A stretch of 64,000 bases of DNA from Janibacter endophyticus (GCF_016888335.1 NZ_JAFEJG010000004.1:1116001-1180000); one strand, 5' to 3'. Positions 40,010 to 50,401 are shown, counted from the stretch's first letter. The notes: generated by a model not told the origin, from the sequence alone. Translations and numbers: made by a program.

Positions 40010-40100
40010 GTCCTCCGGCGACGTCCCCGTGGAGGGACCGGGCCTCGAAGCCGGCCTGTCCCGTGAATGATCCACGCCGCGCATGCCCGATAGTTGCCGG

Positions 40101-41066
40101 GTGGACCCTGTCGACGAGCTCATCTGGGACGAGGCGCCGAGGCAGACCCGCGCGGTCGCCGTCATCGACGCCCCGGCGCTGGTCGACCGCGCGCTCACCC
40201 TGACCGACGACGTCCGGGTCTGGTGCGACGACTGGCGAGACGCGCGGCAGGTCGACCCCGGGCTGCGGTCGACCCCGGATGATCTCGCCGGGGTGGACCT
40301 CGTCCTCGGCAGGCTGCCCAAGGCGCTCGCCGCGCTCGACGAGCAGGCCTCAGCCGTCCAGGGCGACCCCGACGTCGCCTACATCGGCGGCGGCCGGGTC
40401 AAGCACATGAACCGGTCGATGAACGAGACGCTGCGGCGGCACTTCACCGAGGTCTCCGCCAGCCTCGGTCGGCGGAAGTCCCGGGTCCTGCACGCGCGAG
40501 GTGCGAAGGGGGAGCCCTCGGCGTGGCCGAGGATCCGGCAGGACAGCGCGCTGGGCCTCGTCATCGCCGCGCACGGGGCAACCTTCGGTGGGACCAGGGT
40601 CGACCGGGGCACGCAGCTCCTCCTCGGGCACCTCGAGGTCGAGGGGCGCGACGTCCTCGACCTCGGCTGCGGCAACGGTGTCATCGCCGCGGTGCTGGCC
40701 AGGTCAGGGCACGAGGTCCGGGCACGAGACGTCTCGTGGTCCGCGGTCGCCGCGACCCGGGCCACAGCGGCGGCGAACGGTCTCGAGGTCGATGTCACCT
40801 GGGGCGACGGGCTCACCGGATACCCCGACGCCAGCCTCGACGCGATCGTCACCAACCCGCCCTTCCACCAGGGCTTCGCCAAGGAGTCCGAGGACACGCT
40901 CGCGATGTTCACCGACGCGGCCCGGGTGCTCCGTCCCGGCGGGCAGCTGTGGTGCGTCTTCAACTCCCACCTGCCCTGGCGGCGCGAGCTCGAGGCGCGA
41001 CTCGGCCGGACCGTCCTGGTGTCCCAGGACCCCCGCTTCACGGTCACCGTGACCACGCGCGGCTGA
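40101..41066 (+). CDS. RsmC/RlmG-type rRNA guanine methyltransferase
   Basis: 321 residues. An N-terminal degenerate methyltransferase-like half (to about 150) precedes the active half with VLDLGCGNGVIAAVLA (motif I) and VTNPPFHQG (NPPF catalytic motif), the arrangement of RsmC and RlmG, which methylate guanine N2 in rRNA. I prefer GTG at 40101 over ATG at 40083 because GATAGT (40089-40094) is a -10 box 6 nt before it. A CGAAGGGG copy encodes AKGE in the linker. Confidence 0.83.
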   Translation: MDPVDELIWDEAPRQTRAVAVIDAPALVDRALTLTDDVRVWCDDWRDARQVDPGLRSTPDDLAGVDLVLGRLPKALAALDEQASAVQGDPDVAYIGGGRVKHMNRSMNETLRRHFTEVSASLGRRKSRVLHARGAKGEPSAWPRIRQDSALGLVIAAHGATFGGTRVDRGTQLLLGHLEVEGRDVLDLGCGNGVIAAVLARSGHEVRARDVSWSAVAATRATAAANGLEVDVTWGDGLTGYPDASLDAIVTNPPFHQGFAKESEDTLAMFTDAARVLRPGGQLWCVFNSHLPWRRELEARLGRTVLVSQDPRFTVTVTTRG

Positions 41067-41146
41067 CCCCCTTCGCCGCTCGCCGGAGTCGCCACCGACG
41101 CGCACGTTTGCGACGATGGGAGCCAGGAGCTGCCCCCTTCGCGGCC

Positions 41147-41187
41147 CCCGGACGAGGTCACCTACCCGGAAGGCGACAAGACGTGTC
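41147..41187 (+). promoter_or_regulatory. Guanidine-III (ykkC-III) riboswitch
   Basis: The leader reads CCGGACGAGGT, a short variable loop, TACCCGGA, then CGACAAGACG, the conserved core of the guanidine-III class (compare the Thermobifida fusca element). CCGG at 41148-41151 pairs with CCGG in TACCCGG, and CAC near 41159 can form the pseudoknot with GTG near 41183. The ribosome binding site AAGGAG (41190-41195) of the gdx gene follows within a few bases, so translational control by guanidine is expected. Seen directly: core motif and position; the ligand is known from the class. Confidence 0.9.
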
Positions 41188-41200
41188 AGAAGGAGTCGTC

Positions 41201-41521
41201 ATGCCGTGGATCGTCCTCATCCTCAGCGGGGTCCTCGAGGCCGTGTGGGCCACCGCCCTCGGTCGCTCGGAGGGCCTCTCCCGGGTCGGCCCCACCGTGA
41301 CCTTCGGGGTCGCCGTCGTCCTCTCGATGGCCGGTCTCGCCTACGCGATGCGTGACCTGCCCACCGGCACTGCGTACGCCGTCTGGGTCGGGATCGGCGC
41401 CTCGCTCACCGTCGTCTACGGGATGGCGACGGGCTCAGAGCCGGTCTCCCTCATCAAGGTCCTGCTCATCCTCGGGCTGGTCGGCTGCATCGTCGGCCTC
41501 AAGCTCGTCAGCGGCCACTGA
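41201..41521 (+). CDS. gdx: Guanidinium exporter Gdx (SugE, small multidrug resistance family)
   Basis: 106 residues, four membrane helices. E13 in SGVLEAVWATALGRSEG is the essential proton/substrate glutamate; the WVGIGASLTVVYGM segment is typical of the SugE subtype rather than EmrE. Together with the guanidine-III riboswitch in its leader, export of guanidinium in exchange for protons is well supported. It ends 3 nt from the convergent ynfA-like gene. Confidence 0.93.
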   Translation: MPWIVLILSGVLEAVWATALGRSEGLSRVGPTVTFGVAVVLSMAGLAYAMRDLPTGTAYAVWVGIGASLTVVYGMATGSEPVSLIKVLLILGLVGCIVGLKLVSGH

Positions 41522-41524
41522 CCG

Positions 41525-41863
41525 TCAGGCCGAGCGGGGCGCGTACATGATGACCGCCACGCCGAGCAGGCAGATCAGGGCGCCGGCGACGTCCCACCGG
41601 TCCGGTCGGAAGCCGTCGACAGCCATGCCCCAGGCGAGCGAGCCGGCGACGAAGACACCCCCGTAAGCCGCGAGGATCCGGCCGAAGTGCGCGTCCGGCT
41701 GGAGCGTCGCGACGAAGCCGTAGGCCCCGAGCGCGATGACACCCGCGCCGATCCACAGCCAGCCCCGGTGCTCCCGCACGCCCTGCCAGACGAGCCAGGC
41801 TCCACCGATCTCGGCGAGCGCCGCGAGGGCGAAGAGGACGAGGGAGCGGGCGACGTCGGGCAT
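41525..41863 (-). CDS. UPF0060 (YnfA-type) membrane protein
   Basis: 112 residues, four membrane helices. [17 protein letters not shown] with a buried glutamate and [19 protein letters not shown] are family hallmarks. The family is related to small multidrug resistance exporters; its substrate here is unknown. TACCCT ends 6 nt before the ATG (leaderless); its -35 region falls inside the 29-bp repeat copy at 41872. Confidence 0.88.
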   Translation of the reverse strand: MPDVARSLVLFALAALAEIGGAWLVWQGVREHRGWLWIGAGVIALGAYGFVATLQPDAHFGRILAAYGGVFVAGSLAWGMAVDGFRPDRWDVAGALICLLGVAVIMYAPRSA

Positions 41864-41871
41864 GGCGTCAG

Positions 41872-41944
41872 GGTAGGAGCCTTGGCTCGTGCGAAGGGGG
41901 AGGGCCGCTGAGTCGGGTAGGAGCCTTGGCTCGTGCGAAGGGGG
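41872..41944. repeat. Two direct copies of the 29-bp palindrome-containing repeat
   Basis: 41872-41900 and 41916-41944 are identical and equal to 10975-11003. Each begins GGTAGGAGCC and ends GCGAAGGGGG; the inner part has GAGCCTTGGCTC as a short palindrome. The 15 nt between the two copies are unique. Confidence 0.9.
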
Positions 41945-41984
41945 GGTGGGGAGGGGGTGGGGGGGGAGGGAGCGGGGAGGGAGG
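41939..41984 (+). other. Very G-rich tract with quadruplex potential
   Basis: From 41939 the plus strand is almost only G with single A, T or C breaks, including runs of 7, 4, 5 and 8 G separated by one base. Multiple overlapping quadruplex patterns are possible. It lies just downstream of the glsA stop (minus strand), continuing from the second repeat copy. Confidence 0.7.
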
Positions 41985-41988
41985 TGGG

Positions 41989-42969
41989 TCAGGCTTCTTG
42001 CTGGCGGAGGCGGTCCCAGAGGGTGTCCTGGCGGTGCGGGTCGTCGAGGAGGTGCAGGTCGAGCTCGTCACTGAGCCGCTCGAAGATCGCCCGTCCGCGC
42101 ACGCTCGTGCCGTGCCGGTCCAGGCGCGGCGCGTACGTCGCGATCCCCACCCGGCCGGGCAGCGCGCCCATGATCGCGCCGGAGACGCCGCTCTTGGCGG
42201 GGATGCCGATCTCCGACATCCAGTCGCCGGCGGCGGTGTACATGCCGCACGTCGCCATGACGCTCAGCGTGTGGCGGGCGACGGGCGCCGACACGACCTC
42301 CTCGTCCTCTCCCGGCCGGTAGCCGCCGTTGGCCAGCGTCGCCGCCATGACCGCGAGGTCGCGCGGGGTGACGAGGATCGAGCACTGCCGCGTGTACCCG
42401 CGCACGACGTCGACCGGGTCGTCGTCCGGCATGACGCCCTCAGCGCGCAGCATGTGGGCGATGGCGAGGTTGCGGTGCGCCTGCGAGAGCTCGTCCTTCG
42501 CCGCCTCCTCGTCGATGCTCAGCTCGCGCCCGGCCATCGCCGAGAGCCGGCTGCGGATGATCTCGACGCGCTCGTCCTGCTCGGCGCCGCGCTCGCCGAC
42601 GAGCGCGTGGACGAGCAGCGCGCCGGCGTTGATCATCGGGTTGCGGGGCCGCTTCGACTCCGCCTCGACGGAGATGACGTTGTACGCCTCGCCGGAGGGC
42701 TCGACGTCCACGGCACGGAGCACCTCTCCGATGCCGTGCTGCTCGAGCGCCAGCGCGTACACGAAGGCCTTGGACACGGACTGGATCGTCGCCTCGTGCT
42801 CGTCGTCGCCGACGGAGTGCAGCTCGCCGTCGGTCGTGCACAGCGCCGCCGCGAGCAGCCCGGGGTCGGCCTCGGCGAGGGCGCGGGGCACCTCGTGCAC
42901 CTCACCCCCGGCCTCGTCCTGGACGGCCGCGAGGATCGTTGCCAGGTAGTCGTCGAAGGTGTCGGCCAT
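41989..42969 (-). CDS. glsA: Glutaminase A
   Basis: 326 residues, the serine-dependent beta-lactamase-like glutaminase fold. The SxxK nucleophile is S64-V-S-K67 in [36 protein letters not shown] and [16 protein letters not shown] are further signatures. It hydrolyses glutamine to glutamate and ammonia. TAGGTT ends 6 nt before the ATG (leaderless). The G-rich tract lies just past its stop. Confidence 0.95.
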   Translation of the reverse strand: MADTFDDYLATILAAVQDEAGGEVHEVPRALAEADPGLLAAALCTTDGELHSVGDDEHEATIQSVSKAFVYALALEQHGIGEVLRAVDVEPSGEAYNVISVEAESKRPRNPMINAGALLVHALVGERGAEQDERVEIIRSRLSAMAGRELSIDEEAAKDELSQAHRNLAIAHMLRAEGVMPDDDPVDVVRGYTRQCSILVTPRDLAVMAATLANGGYRPGEDEEVVSAPVARHTLSVMATCGMYTAAGDWMSEIGIPAKSGVSGAIMGALPGRVGIATYAPRLDRHGTSVRGRAIFERLSDELDLHLLDDPHRQDTLWDRLRQQEA

Positions 42970-43048
42970 GCACCCAACCTACGGGCGGACCCCCTTCGTC
43001 CCGGCTCCGGGCTGTCGCTGCCGGGTCGGCGCTGGTTCACTGGATCGC

Positions 43049-43501
43049 ATGGACACCGAGAACCGGGTCGTCTCCGCCACGCGCGAGATCGCCGCCCCCG
43101 CCGACCGCATCTTCGAGCTCATCGCCGACCCGACCCTCCAGCCGCGCTGGGACGGCAACGACAACCTCGACGAGATCGTCCGGGGCGAGCGCGTCCGGGC
43201 GGTCGGTGAGATCTTCTCCATGCGGACGACGAAGGGCAAGGTCCGCGACAACCTCGTCGTGGACTTCGAGGAGGGGCGCCGGATCGCGTGGCGTCCCGGG
43301 GCCGAAGGGGGTGAGCCCGCCGGTCACGAGTGGCGCTGGGAGCTCGAGCCGGTCGATGAGGGGCGGACCTCGGTGACGCACACCTACGACTGGACCGACC
43401 TCACCGACGAGAGCCGCTTCCAGCGGGCCCGGTGGACGACGTCCGAGCGGCTCATGGCCTCGATCGACCGGCTCGCCGAGATCGCGGAGTCCCAGGACTG
43501 A
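43049..43501 (+). CDS. SRPBCC-family protein (polyketide cyclase/dehydrase-like)
   Basis: 150 residues. TREIAAPADRIFELIADPTLQPRWDGND is the N-terminal START-like signature, and EWRWELEPVDEGRTSVTHTYDWT forms the later strands. Such proteins bind small hydrophobic ligands; function unknown. A GAAGGGG-containing loop encodes AEGGEP. The start ATG at 43049 matches the domain start; TTCACT 7 nt before it could be a -10. Confidence 0.8.
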   Translation: MDTENRVVSATREIAAPADRIFELIADPTLQPRWDGNDNLDEIVRGERVRAVGEIFSMRTTKGKVRDNLVVDFEEGRRIAWRPGAEGGEPAGHEWRWELEPVDEGRTSVTHTYDWTDLTDESRFQRARWTTSERLMASIDRLAEIAESQD

Positions 43502-43544
43502 GGCCGACGCCGTCCGCGCGGTGGTGCCCACCTAGGATCCCGGC

Positions 43545-43988
43545 ATGACGAGCGCGCCGACGGTCCCGGGCTGGGACGAGTACTTCCTCGGTATCGCGAA
43601 CGCGGTCGCGGCACGGGCCAAGTGCACCCGCCGACGTGTCGGCGCGCTCCTCGTCATCGACCACCGGATCATCGCGACCGGCTACAACGGTGCGGCCCCG
43701 GGCGAGCCGGACTGCCTCGAGGGGGCGTGCCCGCGCGGGGCGCTCGACTACGACACCGTGCCGGGGCTGGGCGACTACGACCGGCCCGGCACCCCCGGCT
43801 TCTGCATCGCCATCCACGCCGAGGTCAACGCGCTGCTCTTCGCCACCCGGGACACCAAGGGGGCGACGGCCTACATCACCGACCCGCCCTGCCCGGGCTG
43901 CCGCAAGGCGCTCGCCGCTGCGGGCATCGTCCGGGCGGTCTGGCCGGGCGGGGAGCACGACCGGGTCGGCCTGACCACCTGGACCTGA
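43545..43988 (+). CDS. dCMP/cytidine deaminase-like zinc enzyme
   Basis: 147 residues. Zinc ligands are H91 (with catalytic E93 in HAEVNALL), C116 and C119 in PPCPGC. The segment RRRVGALLVIDHRIIATGYNGA and an insert with two further cysteines (DCLEGACPRG) match deoxycytidylate deaminase, which supplies dUMP; the exact base is uncertain. TAGGAT ends 6 nt before the ATG (leaderless). It converges on trpB with 3 nt between. Confidence 0.85.
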   Translation: MTSAPTVPGWDEYFLGIANAVAARAKCTRRRVGALLVIDHRIIATGYNGAAPGEPDCLEGACPRGALDYDTVPGLGDYDRPGTPGFCIAIHAEVNALLFATRDTKGATAYITDPPCPGCRKALAAAGIVRAVWPGGEHDRVGLTTWT

Positions 43989-43991
43989 CAC

Positions 43992-45188
<1,197 letters not shown>

Positions 45189-45318
45189 GGTGCGCTCCTC
45201 TGGGGTCGGTGACTCACGGCGGAGACTAGGCCGTGTCGACCTGGCACGTCACCGGGTCCGGGCGATCCGTCTGCGGGGTAGCGCTCTCACCGTCGGCAGG
45301 CAGATGCCAAGATGGGGT

Positions 45319-46263
45319 ATGGCCACCGCATCGGAGCAGCAGTCCACGCCCCAGGGCGCAGTCGTCGTCGCAGTCGACGGCACGAGCAAGGACGAGGCGG
45401 TCCTCACCTGGGCCGCCCACTCGGCCCAGCGCCGGGGGACCTCCCTCCACGTCGTGAGCGTCGCCGACCTCGGCGTCTCCGCCTTCGGCGGGCCGGAGTC
45501 CGCCGGCGGGGGAGCGGTCATCGACCAGCTCCTCGAGGGTGCCGGCTCCGCCATCAGCTCGGCCGTCGAGCGGCTGACCGCGATCGCTCCCGAGGTCCAG
45601 GTGACCTCGGAGGCCGTCACCGGCAGCCCGTCGCGGGTCCTCGTCGACGCCGCTGAGAACGCCGCGATCGTCGTCGTCGGCTCCAGCCGCGCGAGCCGCC
45701 TCGAGCGGGTCGTCCTCGGCAGCGTCTCCGCGGCCGTCATCCAGCACGCCAACGCCCCGGTCGTGCTCGTCCCCGAGGGCAGCGGCGCCGGCCCGGCCCG
45801 GGTCGTCGTCGGTGTCGACGGCAGCAGCCACTCGCGGGCGGCCGCCCGGACGGCCATCGACGTCGCCCGGCACGCGGGCGCGCGCGTCCTCGTGCTCACG
45901 GCGTGGAACGTCGAGGTCGTCGGCGGCGTCGTCGTCACCGAGCCCGGCAGCCCGGAGTGGGAGCAGGTCGAGACCCGCTACCGCGGGGTCGCCGAGGAGG
46001 TCGTCGCGCAGGCTCAGTCCGACATCGCGGGCGGGGCCACCGTCGCCCCCGGCGTGGAGGCCCGGGCCGAGGGCTCGGCCGAGGTCACGGTCGAGGTCCG
46101 GCGGGGCTCGCCCGCCTCGGTGCTCCTCGACGAGGTGGCCGACGACGACCTCCTCGTCGTCGGGACGCGCGGGCGCGGCGGCTTCCGCGGCCTGCTCCTC
46201 GGGTCGGTGAGCCAGCGGGTCCTCGAGGCCGCGCCCTGCCCCGTCCTCGTCACGAGGGGCTGA
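45319..46263 (+). CDS. Universal stress protein, two tandem UspA domains
   Basis: 314 residues. Domain 1 (about 12-150) and domain 2 (about 155-310) each end with the ATP-binding pattern Gx2Gx9GS (VVGSSRASRLERVVLGSVSA; VVGTRGRGGFRGLLLGSVSQ). Such tandem proteins are common in actinobacteria and respond to hypoxia or stationary phase. The start is set by the conserved GAVVVAVDGT strand; CAAGAT just upstream may be a -10. Confidence 0.9.
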   Translation: MATASEQQSTPQGAVVVAVDGTSKDEAVLTWAAHSAQRRGTSLHVVSVADLGVSAFGGPESAGGGAVIDQLLEGAGSAISSAVERLTAIAPEVQVTSEAVTGSPSRVLVDAAENAAIVVVGSSRASRLERVVLGSVSAAVIQHANAPVVLVPEGSGAGPARVVVGVDGSSHSRAAARTAIDVARHAGARVLVLTAWNVEVVGGVVVTEPGSPEWEQVETRYRGVAEEVVAQAQSDIAGGATVAPGVEARAEGSAEVTVEVRRGSPASVLLDEVADDDLLVVGTRGRGGFRGLLLGSVSQRVLEAAPCPVLVTRG

Positions 46264-46312
46264 CCCGGAGCCCGCTTGGCGGGCGCCCACCTCATCGGCG
46301 AGAGTGGTCGCC

Positions 46313-48418
46313 GTGAGCGACTCCCTCCCGCAGCCTCTCGTCGACCTCGCCCAGGCGAAGGGGGTCTCGACCGACTACTGGGACTGGCAGGGTCGGCACA
46401 CCCACATCCCCGAGACTGCGCTGCGCAAGGTCCTCACGGCGCTCGGTGAGGACGTCTCCTCCGTCGCAGCGGTCGCCGCCTCGTTGCACGAGGCGAGGGT
46501 CGCCGGCTGGCGCCGGACCCTCCCGCCCACCGTCGTCGCCCGGGCCGCGGGCAACCGCCGGGTGCTCGTCCACGTCGTCCACGGCAGCGGGGTGCGGGTC
46601 CGCGTCCGGCTCGAAGGGGGTGGCGAGCGCGACCTCGTCCAGGTCGAGCACAACGTCTCTGCGGTGGAGGTCGACGGCGTGCTCGTCGGCGAGGCCGCCT
46701 TCGAGGTCCCGGCCGACCTCCCGCTCGGGTACCACCAGCTGGCCGTCGACGTCGAGGGTGAGCTCACCCCTTCGCTCGCGGAGAGCCGGTCCGGCACCCT
46801 CGTCGTCGTCCCCGACCGGCTCGACCTGCCGGCCGCCCTGGCGGGCGAGCCGGCGACCGGCCTGATGACCCAGCTCTACCAGGTGCGCTCGGAAAGGTCT
46901 TGGGGGATCGGGGACCTCGGGGTGCTGCGCGAGCTCGCGTCCTGGGCCGCGGAGCGCCACGGTCACGACTTCGTCCTCGTCAACCCGCTCCACGCCGCCG
47001 AGCCGGTCGCCCCCATCGAGCCCTCGCCCTACCTGCCGACCTCGCGCCGCTTCGTCAACCCGATGTACATCGACGTCGAGAGCCTGCCGGGCGCCGAGGG
47101 GCTGAGCGCCGAGGCACGCGCGCGGATCGCGGGGCTGGGAGGCGAGGCGGCCCCCCTCAACCGCTCCGAGGTGCTCGAGCGGGACGCGTCGTGGACCCTC
47201 AAGCGGCAGGCGCTGCAGGCCGCCTTCGCCGAGCTCGCGCCGCAGCAGGCGGGCGAGCTCGACGCCTGGGTGGAGGCCGAGGGGGAGGGCCTCGTCCGCT
47301 TCGCGACGTGGTGCGTGCTCGCCGAGACCCACGGACCGCTCTGGGACACCGAGTGGCCCGTCGAGCTGCGGGACCCGCGGTCGTCGGCCGTCGCAGCCGT
47401 CCAGCAGGACCGCGCCGACGAGATCGCCTTCGTCTGCTGGCTGCAGTGGGTGGCGCAGCAGCAGCTCGCGACGGTCCAGGACGCCGCCCGCGAGGCGGGC
47501 ATGCGGGTCGGGGTCATCCACGACCTCGCCGTGGGGATCCACCCCGAGGGCGCAGACTCGTGGGCCCTCGGCTCTGCCCTGGCCCGGGGCGTCACGGTGG
47601 GCGCGCCGCCGGACCAGTTCAACCAGCGTGGGCAGGACTGGAGCCAGCCGCCGTGGCGGCCGGACCGTCTCGCCGACCTCGGCTACCGGCCCTACCGCGA
47701 GATGATCCAGAGCGTCCTGCGCGACGCCGGTGGCGTGCGGGTCGACCACATCATCGGGCTCTTCCGCCTCTGGTGGATCCCCGAGGGGCACGCGCCGACC
47801 GACGGCGCCTACGTTCGCTACGACCACGAGGCGATGATCGGCATCCTCGCCCTCGAGGCGCACCGTGCCGGAGCGCTCGTCGTGGGGGAGGACCTCGGCG
47901 TCGTCGAGCCGTGGGTGCGGGAGCACCTCACCGAGCGGGGCATCCTCGGGACGAGCGTCGTGTGGTTCGAGTGGGGGGACGACGGTCGGCCGCTCCCGCC
48001 CGAGGCATACCGCCGGCTCTGCCTCGCCACCGTGACGACCCACGACCTGCCGCCGACCGCCGGCTACCTCGGCCTGCGGCACGTCGACCTGCGGGACGAG
48101 CTGGGCCTGCTCACCCGTCCGGTCGAGGAGGAGCGTGAGGCCGAGCGGGCCGTCGTCGGCATCGTCGAGGACACCCTCGTGGCGGCCGGGCTGCTCGCCG
48201 CAGACGCGCGAGGCGACATCCCCGCGGTCGCGGCCGCGCTGCACGACTGGCTGGCGGCCACCCCTTCGCTCCTCAAGGGCGTCGCCCTCACCGATCTCGT
48301 CGGTGACGTCCGGACGATCAACCAGCCCGGGACGGACGAGGAGTACGCGAACTGGCGTCTCCCGCTCGCCGGCCCGGACGAGCAGACTCTGCTCCTCGAG
48401 GACGTCGCAGGTCTCTGA
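46313..48418 (+). CDS. malQ: 4-alpha-glucanotransferase (amylomaltase)
   Basis: 701 residues, the long actinobacterial GH77 form with an extra N-terminal domain (about 1-170). The nucleophile aspartate is in GVRVDHIIGLFRLWW, the acid/base glutamate in VVGEDLGVVEP and the stabiliser in VTTHDLPPT. It disproportionates maltodextrins, fitting the alpha-glucoside importer. Start GTG at 46313, 7 nt after GAGAGT (leaderless). Three CGAAGGGG copies fall in the N-terminal region, one next to an in-frame GGGTGAGCTCACCC palindrome. Confidence 0.92.
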   Translation: MSDSLPQPLVDLAQAKGVSTDYWDWQGRHTHIPETALRKVLTALGEDVSSVAAVAASLHEARVAGWRRTLPPTVVARAAGNRRVLVHVVHGSGVRVRVRLEGGGERDLVQVEHNVSAVEVDGVLVGEAAFEVPADLPLGYHQLAVDVEGELTPSLAESRSGTLVVVPDRLDLPAALAGEPATGLMTQLYQVRSERSWGIGDLGVLRELASWAAERHGHDFVLVNPLHAAEPVAPIEPSPYLPTSRRFVNPMYIDVESLPGAEGLSAEARARIAGLGGEAAPLNRSEVLERDASWTLKRQALQAAFAELAPQQAGELDAWVEAEGEGLVRFATWCVLAETHGPLWDTEWPVELRDPRSSAVAAVQQDRADEIAFVCWLQWVAQQQLATVQDAAREAGMRVGVIHDLAVGIHPEGADSWALGSALARGVTVGAPPDQFNQRGQDWSQPPWRPDRLADLGYRPYREMIQSVLRDAGGVRVDHIIGLFRLWWIPEGHAPTDGAYVRYDHEAMIGILALEAHRAGALVVGEDLGVVEPWVREHLTERGILGTSVVWFEWGDDGRPLPPEAYRRLCLATVTTHDLPPTAGYLGLRHVDLRDELGLLTRPVEEEREAERAVVGIVEDTLVAAGLLAADARGDIPAVAAALHDWLAATPSLLKGVALTDLVGDVRTINQPGTDEEYANWRLPLAGPDEQTLLLEDVAGL

Positions 48419-48590
48419 CCTGGCGGGTCTCGCTTCAGTCACAGTTGGGACACGACCCGGCTCCGCGGATGGCGCGGCCCCTTCTCATTGTGTGAGATGG
48501 GCCGAGCAGCGACGACCGTGGCTGCGTAAGTCCCGGGCAGCCGTCCGGACGGTCCATCCCCCTGGGTGGCCGAGAATGAGGAGGACATCT

Positions 48591-50225
48591 ATGCGAGCCA
48601 ACTCTCGCGCGATGGCCGTTGCCGGTATCTCCGCTGTCGCGCTCCTCGCGACAGCGTGTGGTGGCGACAGCGACAGCGACAGCACCGACGCCGGCAGCGC
48701 CGGGGGTGCGGGCAAGACCGGTGGCGAGATCGTCATGGGTGGCTGCAACCCGGAGAACCCGCTCGTCGCGGGCAACACCGCTGAGACCTGTGGTGGTGAC
48801 GTCCTGGACGTCCTCACCGCCAAGCTCATGAAGTACGACCCCGAGACCGCTGAGGCCAGCGAGGACATCGCGGAGTCGATCGAGACCGAGGACAACCAGA
48901 ACTTCACGGTCAAGATCAAGAAGGGCTACAAGTTCCACGACGGCACCGAGGTCAAGGCGAAGAACTTCGTCGACGCCTGGAACTACACCGCCTTCGGCCC
49001 GAACGCCCAGCAGGGTGGCTACTTCTTCGAGCCCTTCGAGGGCTACGAGGAGGTCTCCGGCGAGGACTCCAAGGTCAAGGAGCTCAGCGGCCTCAAGGTC
49101 GTTGACGACTACACCTTCACCATCAAGACGACGGGCAAGGTCTCCAACCTCCCGCTGCGCCTCGGCTACACGGCCTTCGCGCCGCAGCCCGACTCCTTCT
49201 TCGAGGACGAGGACAAGGAGGCGTTCGGCAAGAGCCCGGTCGCCGCCGGCCCGTACAAGTTCGTCTCGTGGGAGGACAACAAGTCCATCGTCCTCGAGAA
49301 GTTCGCCGACTACTCCGGCGAGCGTGGCGGCCAGGTCGACAAGATCACCTTCCAGATCTTCCAGGACCAGGACGCCGAGTACACCGCGCTCCAGGCCGGA
49401 CAGGTCGACATCATCCGTCAGGTCCCCGCGTCGGCCCTCGTCGACGACACGTACAAGACGGACCTCCCGGACCGCAACCTCGACGAGCCGAACTCCACGC
49501 TGCAGTTCCTCGGCCTGAACTACAAGGTCGACAAGAAGCTCGCCGACGTCAAGGTCCGCCAGGCGATCTCCATGGCCATCGACCGGCCGACGATCATCAA
49601 GGAGATCTTCAACAACGCCTTCACGCCTGCCACCGGCTGGGTCTCCCCGGTCGTCGACGGGTACAAGGAAGGTGCCTGCGGCGAGTACTGCACCTACGAC
49701 CCCGAGAAGGCCAAGCAGCTCCTCGAGGAGGGCGGCGGCTACGACGGCAAGCTCACCCTGACCTACAACGGTGACGGTGGCCACAAGGAGTGGACCGAGG
49801 CGGTCTGCAACTCGATCAAGAACGCCATCGAGATCGACTGCGTCGCCACCCCGACGGTCGACTTCGCCACCATGCTGACCGCGCTCGGCGAGCGTGAGGT
49901 CAAGGGTCTCTACCGCATGGGCTGGGTCATGGACTACCCGTCGATCGAGAACTACCTCGCCCCGATCTACGGCAAGGGCGCCAGCTCGAACTACTCGGAC
50001 TTCGACAGCCCGGAGTTCCAGAAGAAGATGGCTGAGGCCAACGCGGCAGCGACCCCGGAGGAGGCGAACGCCCTCTACCAGGAGGCCGAGGGCATCGTCG
50101 CCGAGGACTTCACCACCATCCCGACGTGGTACGGCAAGACCATCATCGGTTGGTCCGAGAAGGTCGACAACGTCAAGGCCACGCCGTTCGGCAACCCGGA
50201 CCTCACCCAGGTCACCGTCAAGTGA
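48591..50225 (+). CDS. oppA: Peptide-binding lipoprotein, SBP family 5 (first operon)
   Basis: 544 residues. Signal peptide with lipobox-like LATAC (lipidated C23), an acidic Ser/Asp linker, then the family 5 fold (KIKKGYKFHDGTEVKAKNFV; KVRQAISMAIDRPTIIKE). It should bind oligopeptides for OppBCDF. GAGGAGG lies 7 nt before the ATG. Upstream, TCTCA-N5-TGAGA at 48483-48497 is a weak operator candidate. Lysine codons are nearly all AAG, a mark of high expression. No CGAAGGGG copy occurs in the gene. Confidence 0.9.
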   Translation: MRANSRAMAVAGISAVALLATACGGDSDSDSTDAGSAGGAGKTGGEIVMGGCNPENPLVAGNTAETCGGDVLDVLTAKLMKYDPETAEASEDIAESIETEDNQNFTVKIKKGYKFHDGTEVKAKNFVDAWNYTAFGPNAQQGGYFFEPFEGYEEVSGEDSKVKELSGLKVVDDYTFTIKTTGKVSNLPLRLGYTAFAPQPDSFFEDEDKEAFGKSPVAAGPYKFVSWEDNKSIVLEKFADYSGERGGQVDKITFQIFQDQDAEYTALQAGQVDIIRQVPASALVDDTYKTDLPDRNLDEPNSTLQFLGLNYKVDKKLADVKVRQAISMAIDRPTIIKEIFNNAFTPATGWVSPVVDGYKEGACGEYCTYDPEKAKQLLEEGGGYDGKLTLTYNGDGGHKEWTEAVCNSIKNAIEIDCVATPTVDFATMLTALGEREVKGLYRMGWVMDYPSIENYLAPIYGKGASSNYSDFDSPEFQKKMAEANAAATPEEANALYQEAEGIVAEDFTTIPTWYGKTIIGWSEKVDNVKATPFGNPDLTQVTVK

Positions 50226-50248
50226 TCTGAGGCGAGAGCCGACACAGC

Positions 50249-50289
50249 GAAGGCTGGCCGGTCACCGTTCTGGTGGCCGGCCAGCCTTC
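50249..50289 (+). terminator. Strong hairpin between oppA and oppB (attenuator candidate)
   Basis: 18-bp stem with one mismatch and a GTTCT loop: GAAGGCTGGCCGGTCACC at 50249-50266 and the complement at 50272-50289. A second, 8-bp hairpin (GACGATGT/ACATCGTC) follows at 50299-50324. Partial termination here would keep oppA mRNA in excess over the transporter genes. Confidence 0.75.
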
Positions 50290-50401
50290 TGCCGGGGGGA
50301 CGATGTTACCGGCGTCACATCGTCCGCTACCCTTTCGGGGCGCTACGCAGCGTCCCGGTGCACGCCGGATGGAAAACATCCGTTCTTACGAGGAGGTGGA
50401 C

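Noticed and set aside
41201-41521. EmrE-type multidrug exporter
   Set aside because: Sequence details and the guanidine-III riboswitch favour the Gdx/SugE subtype.
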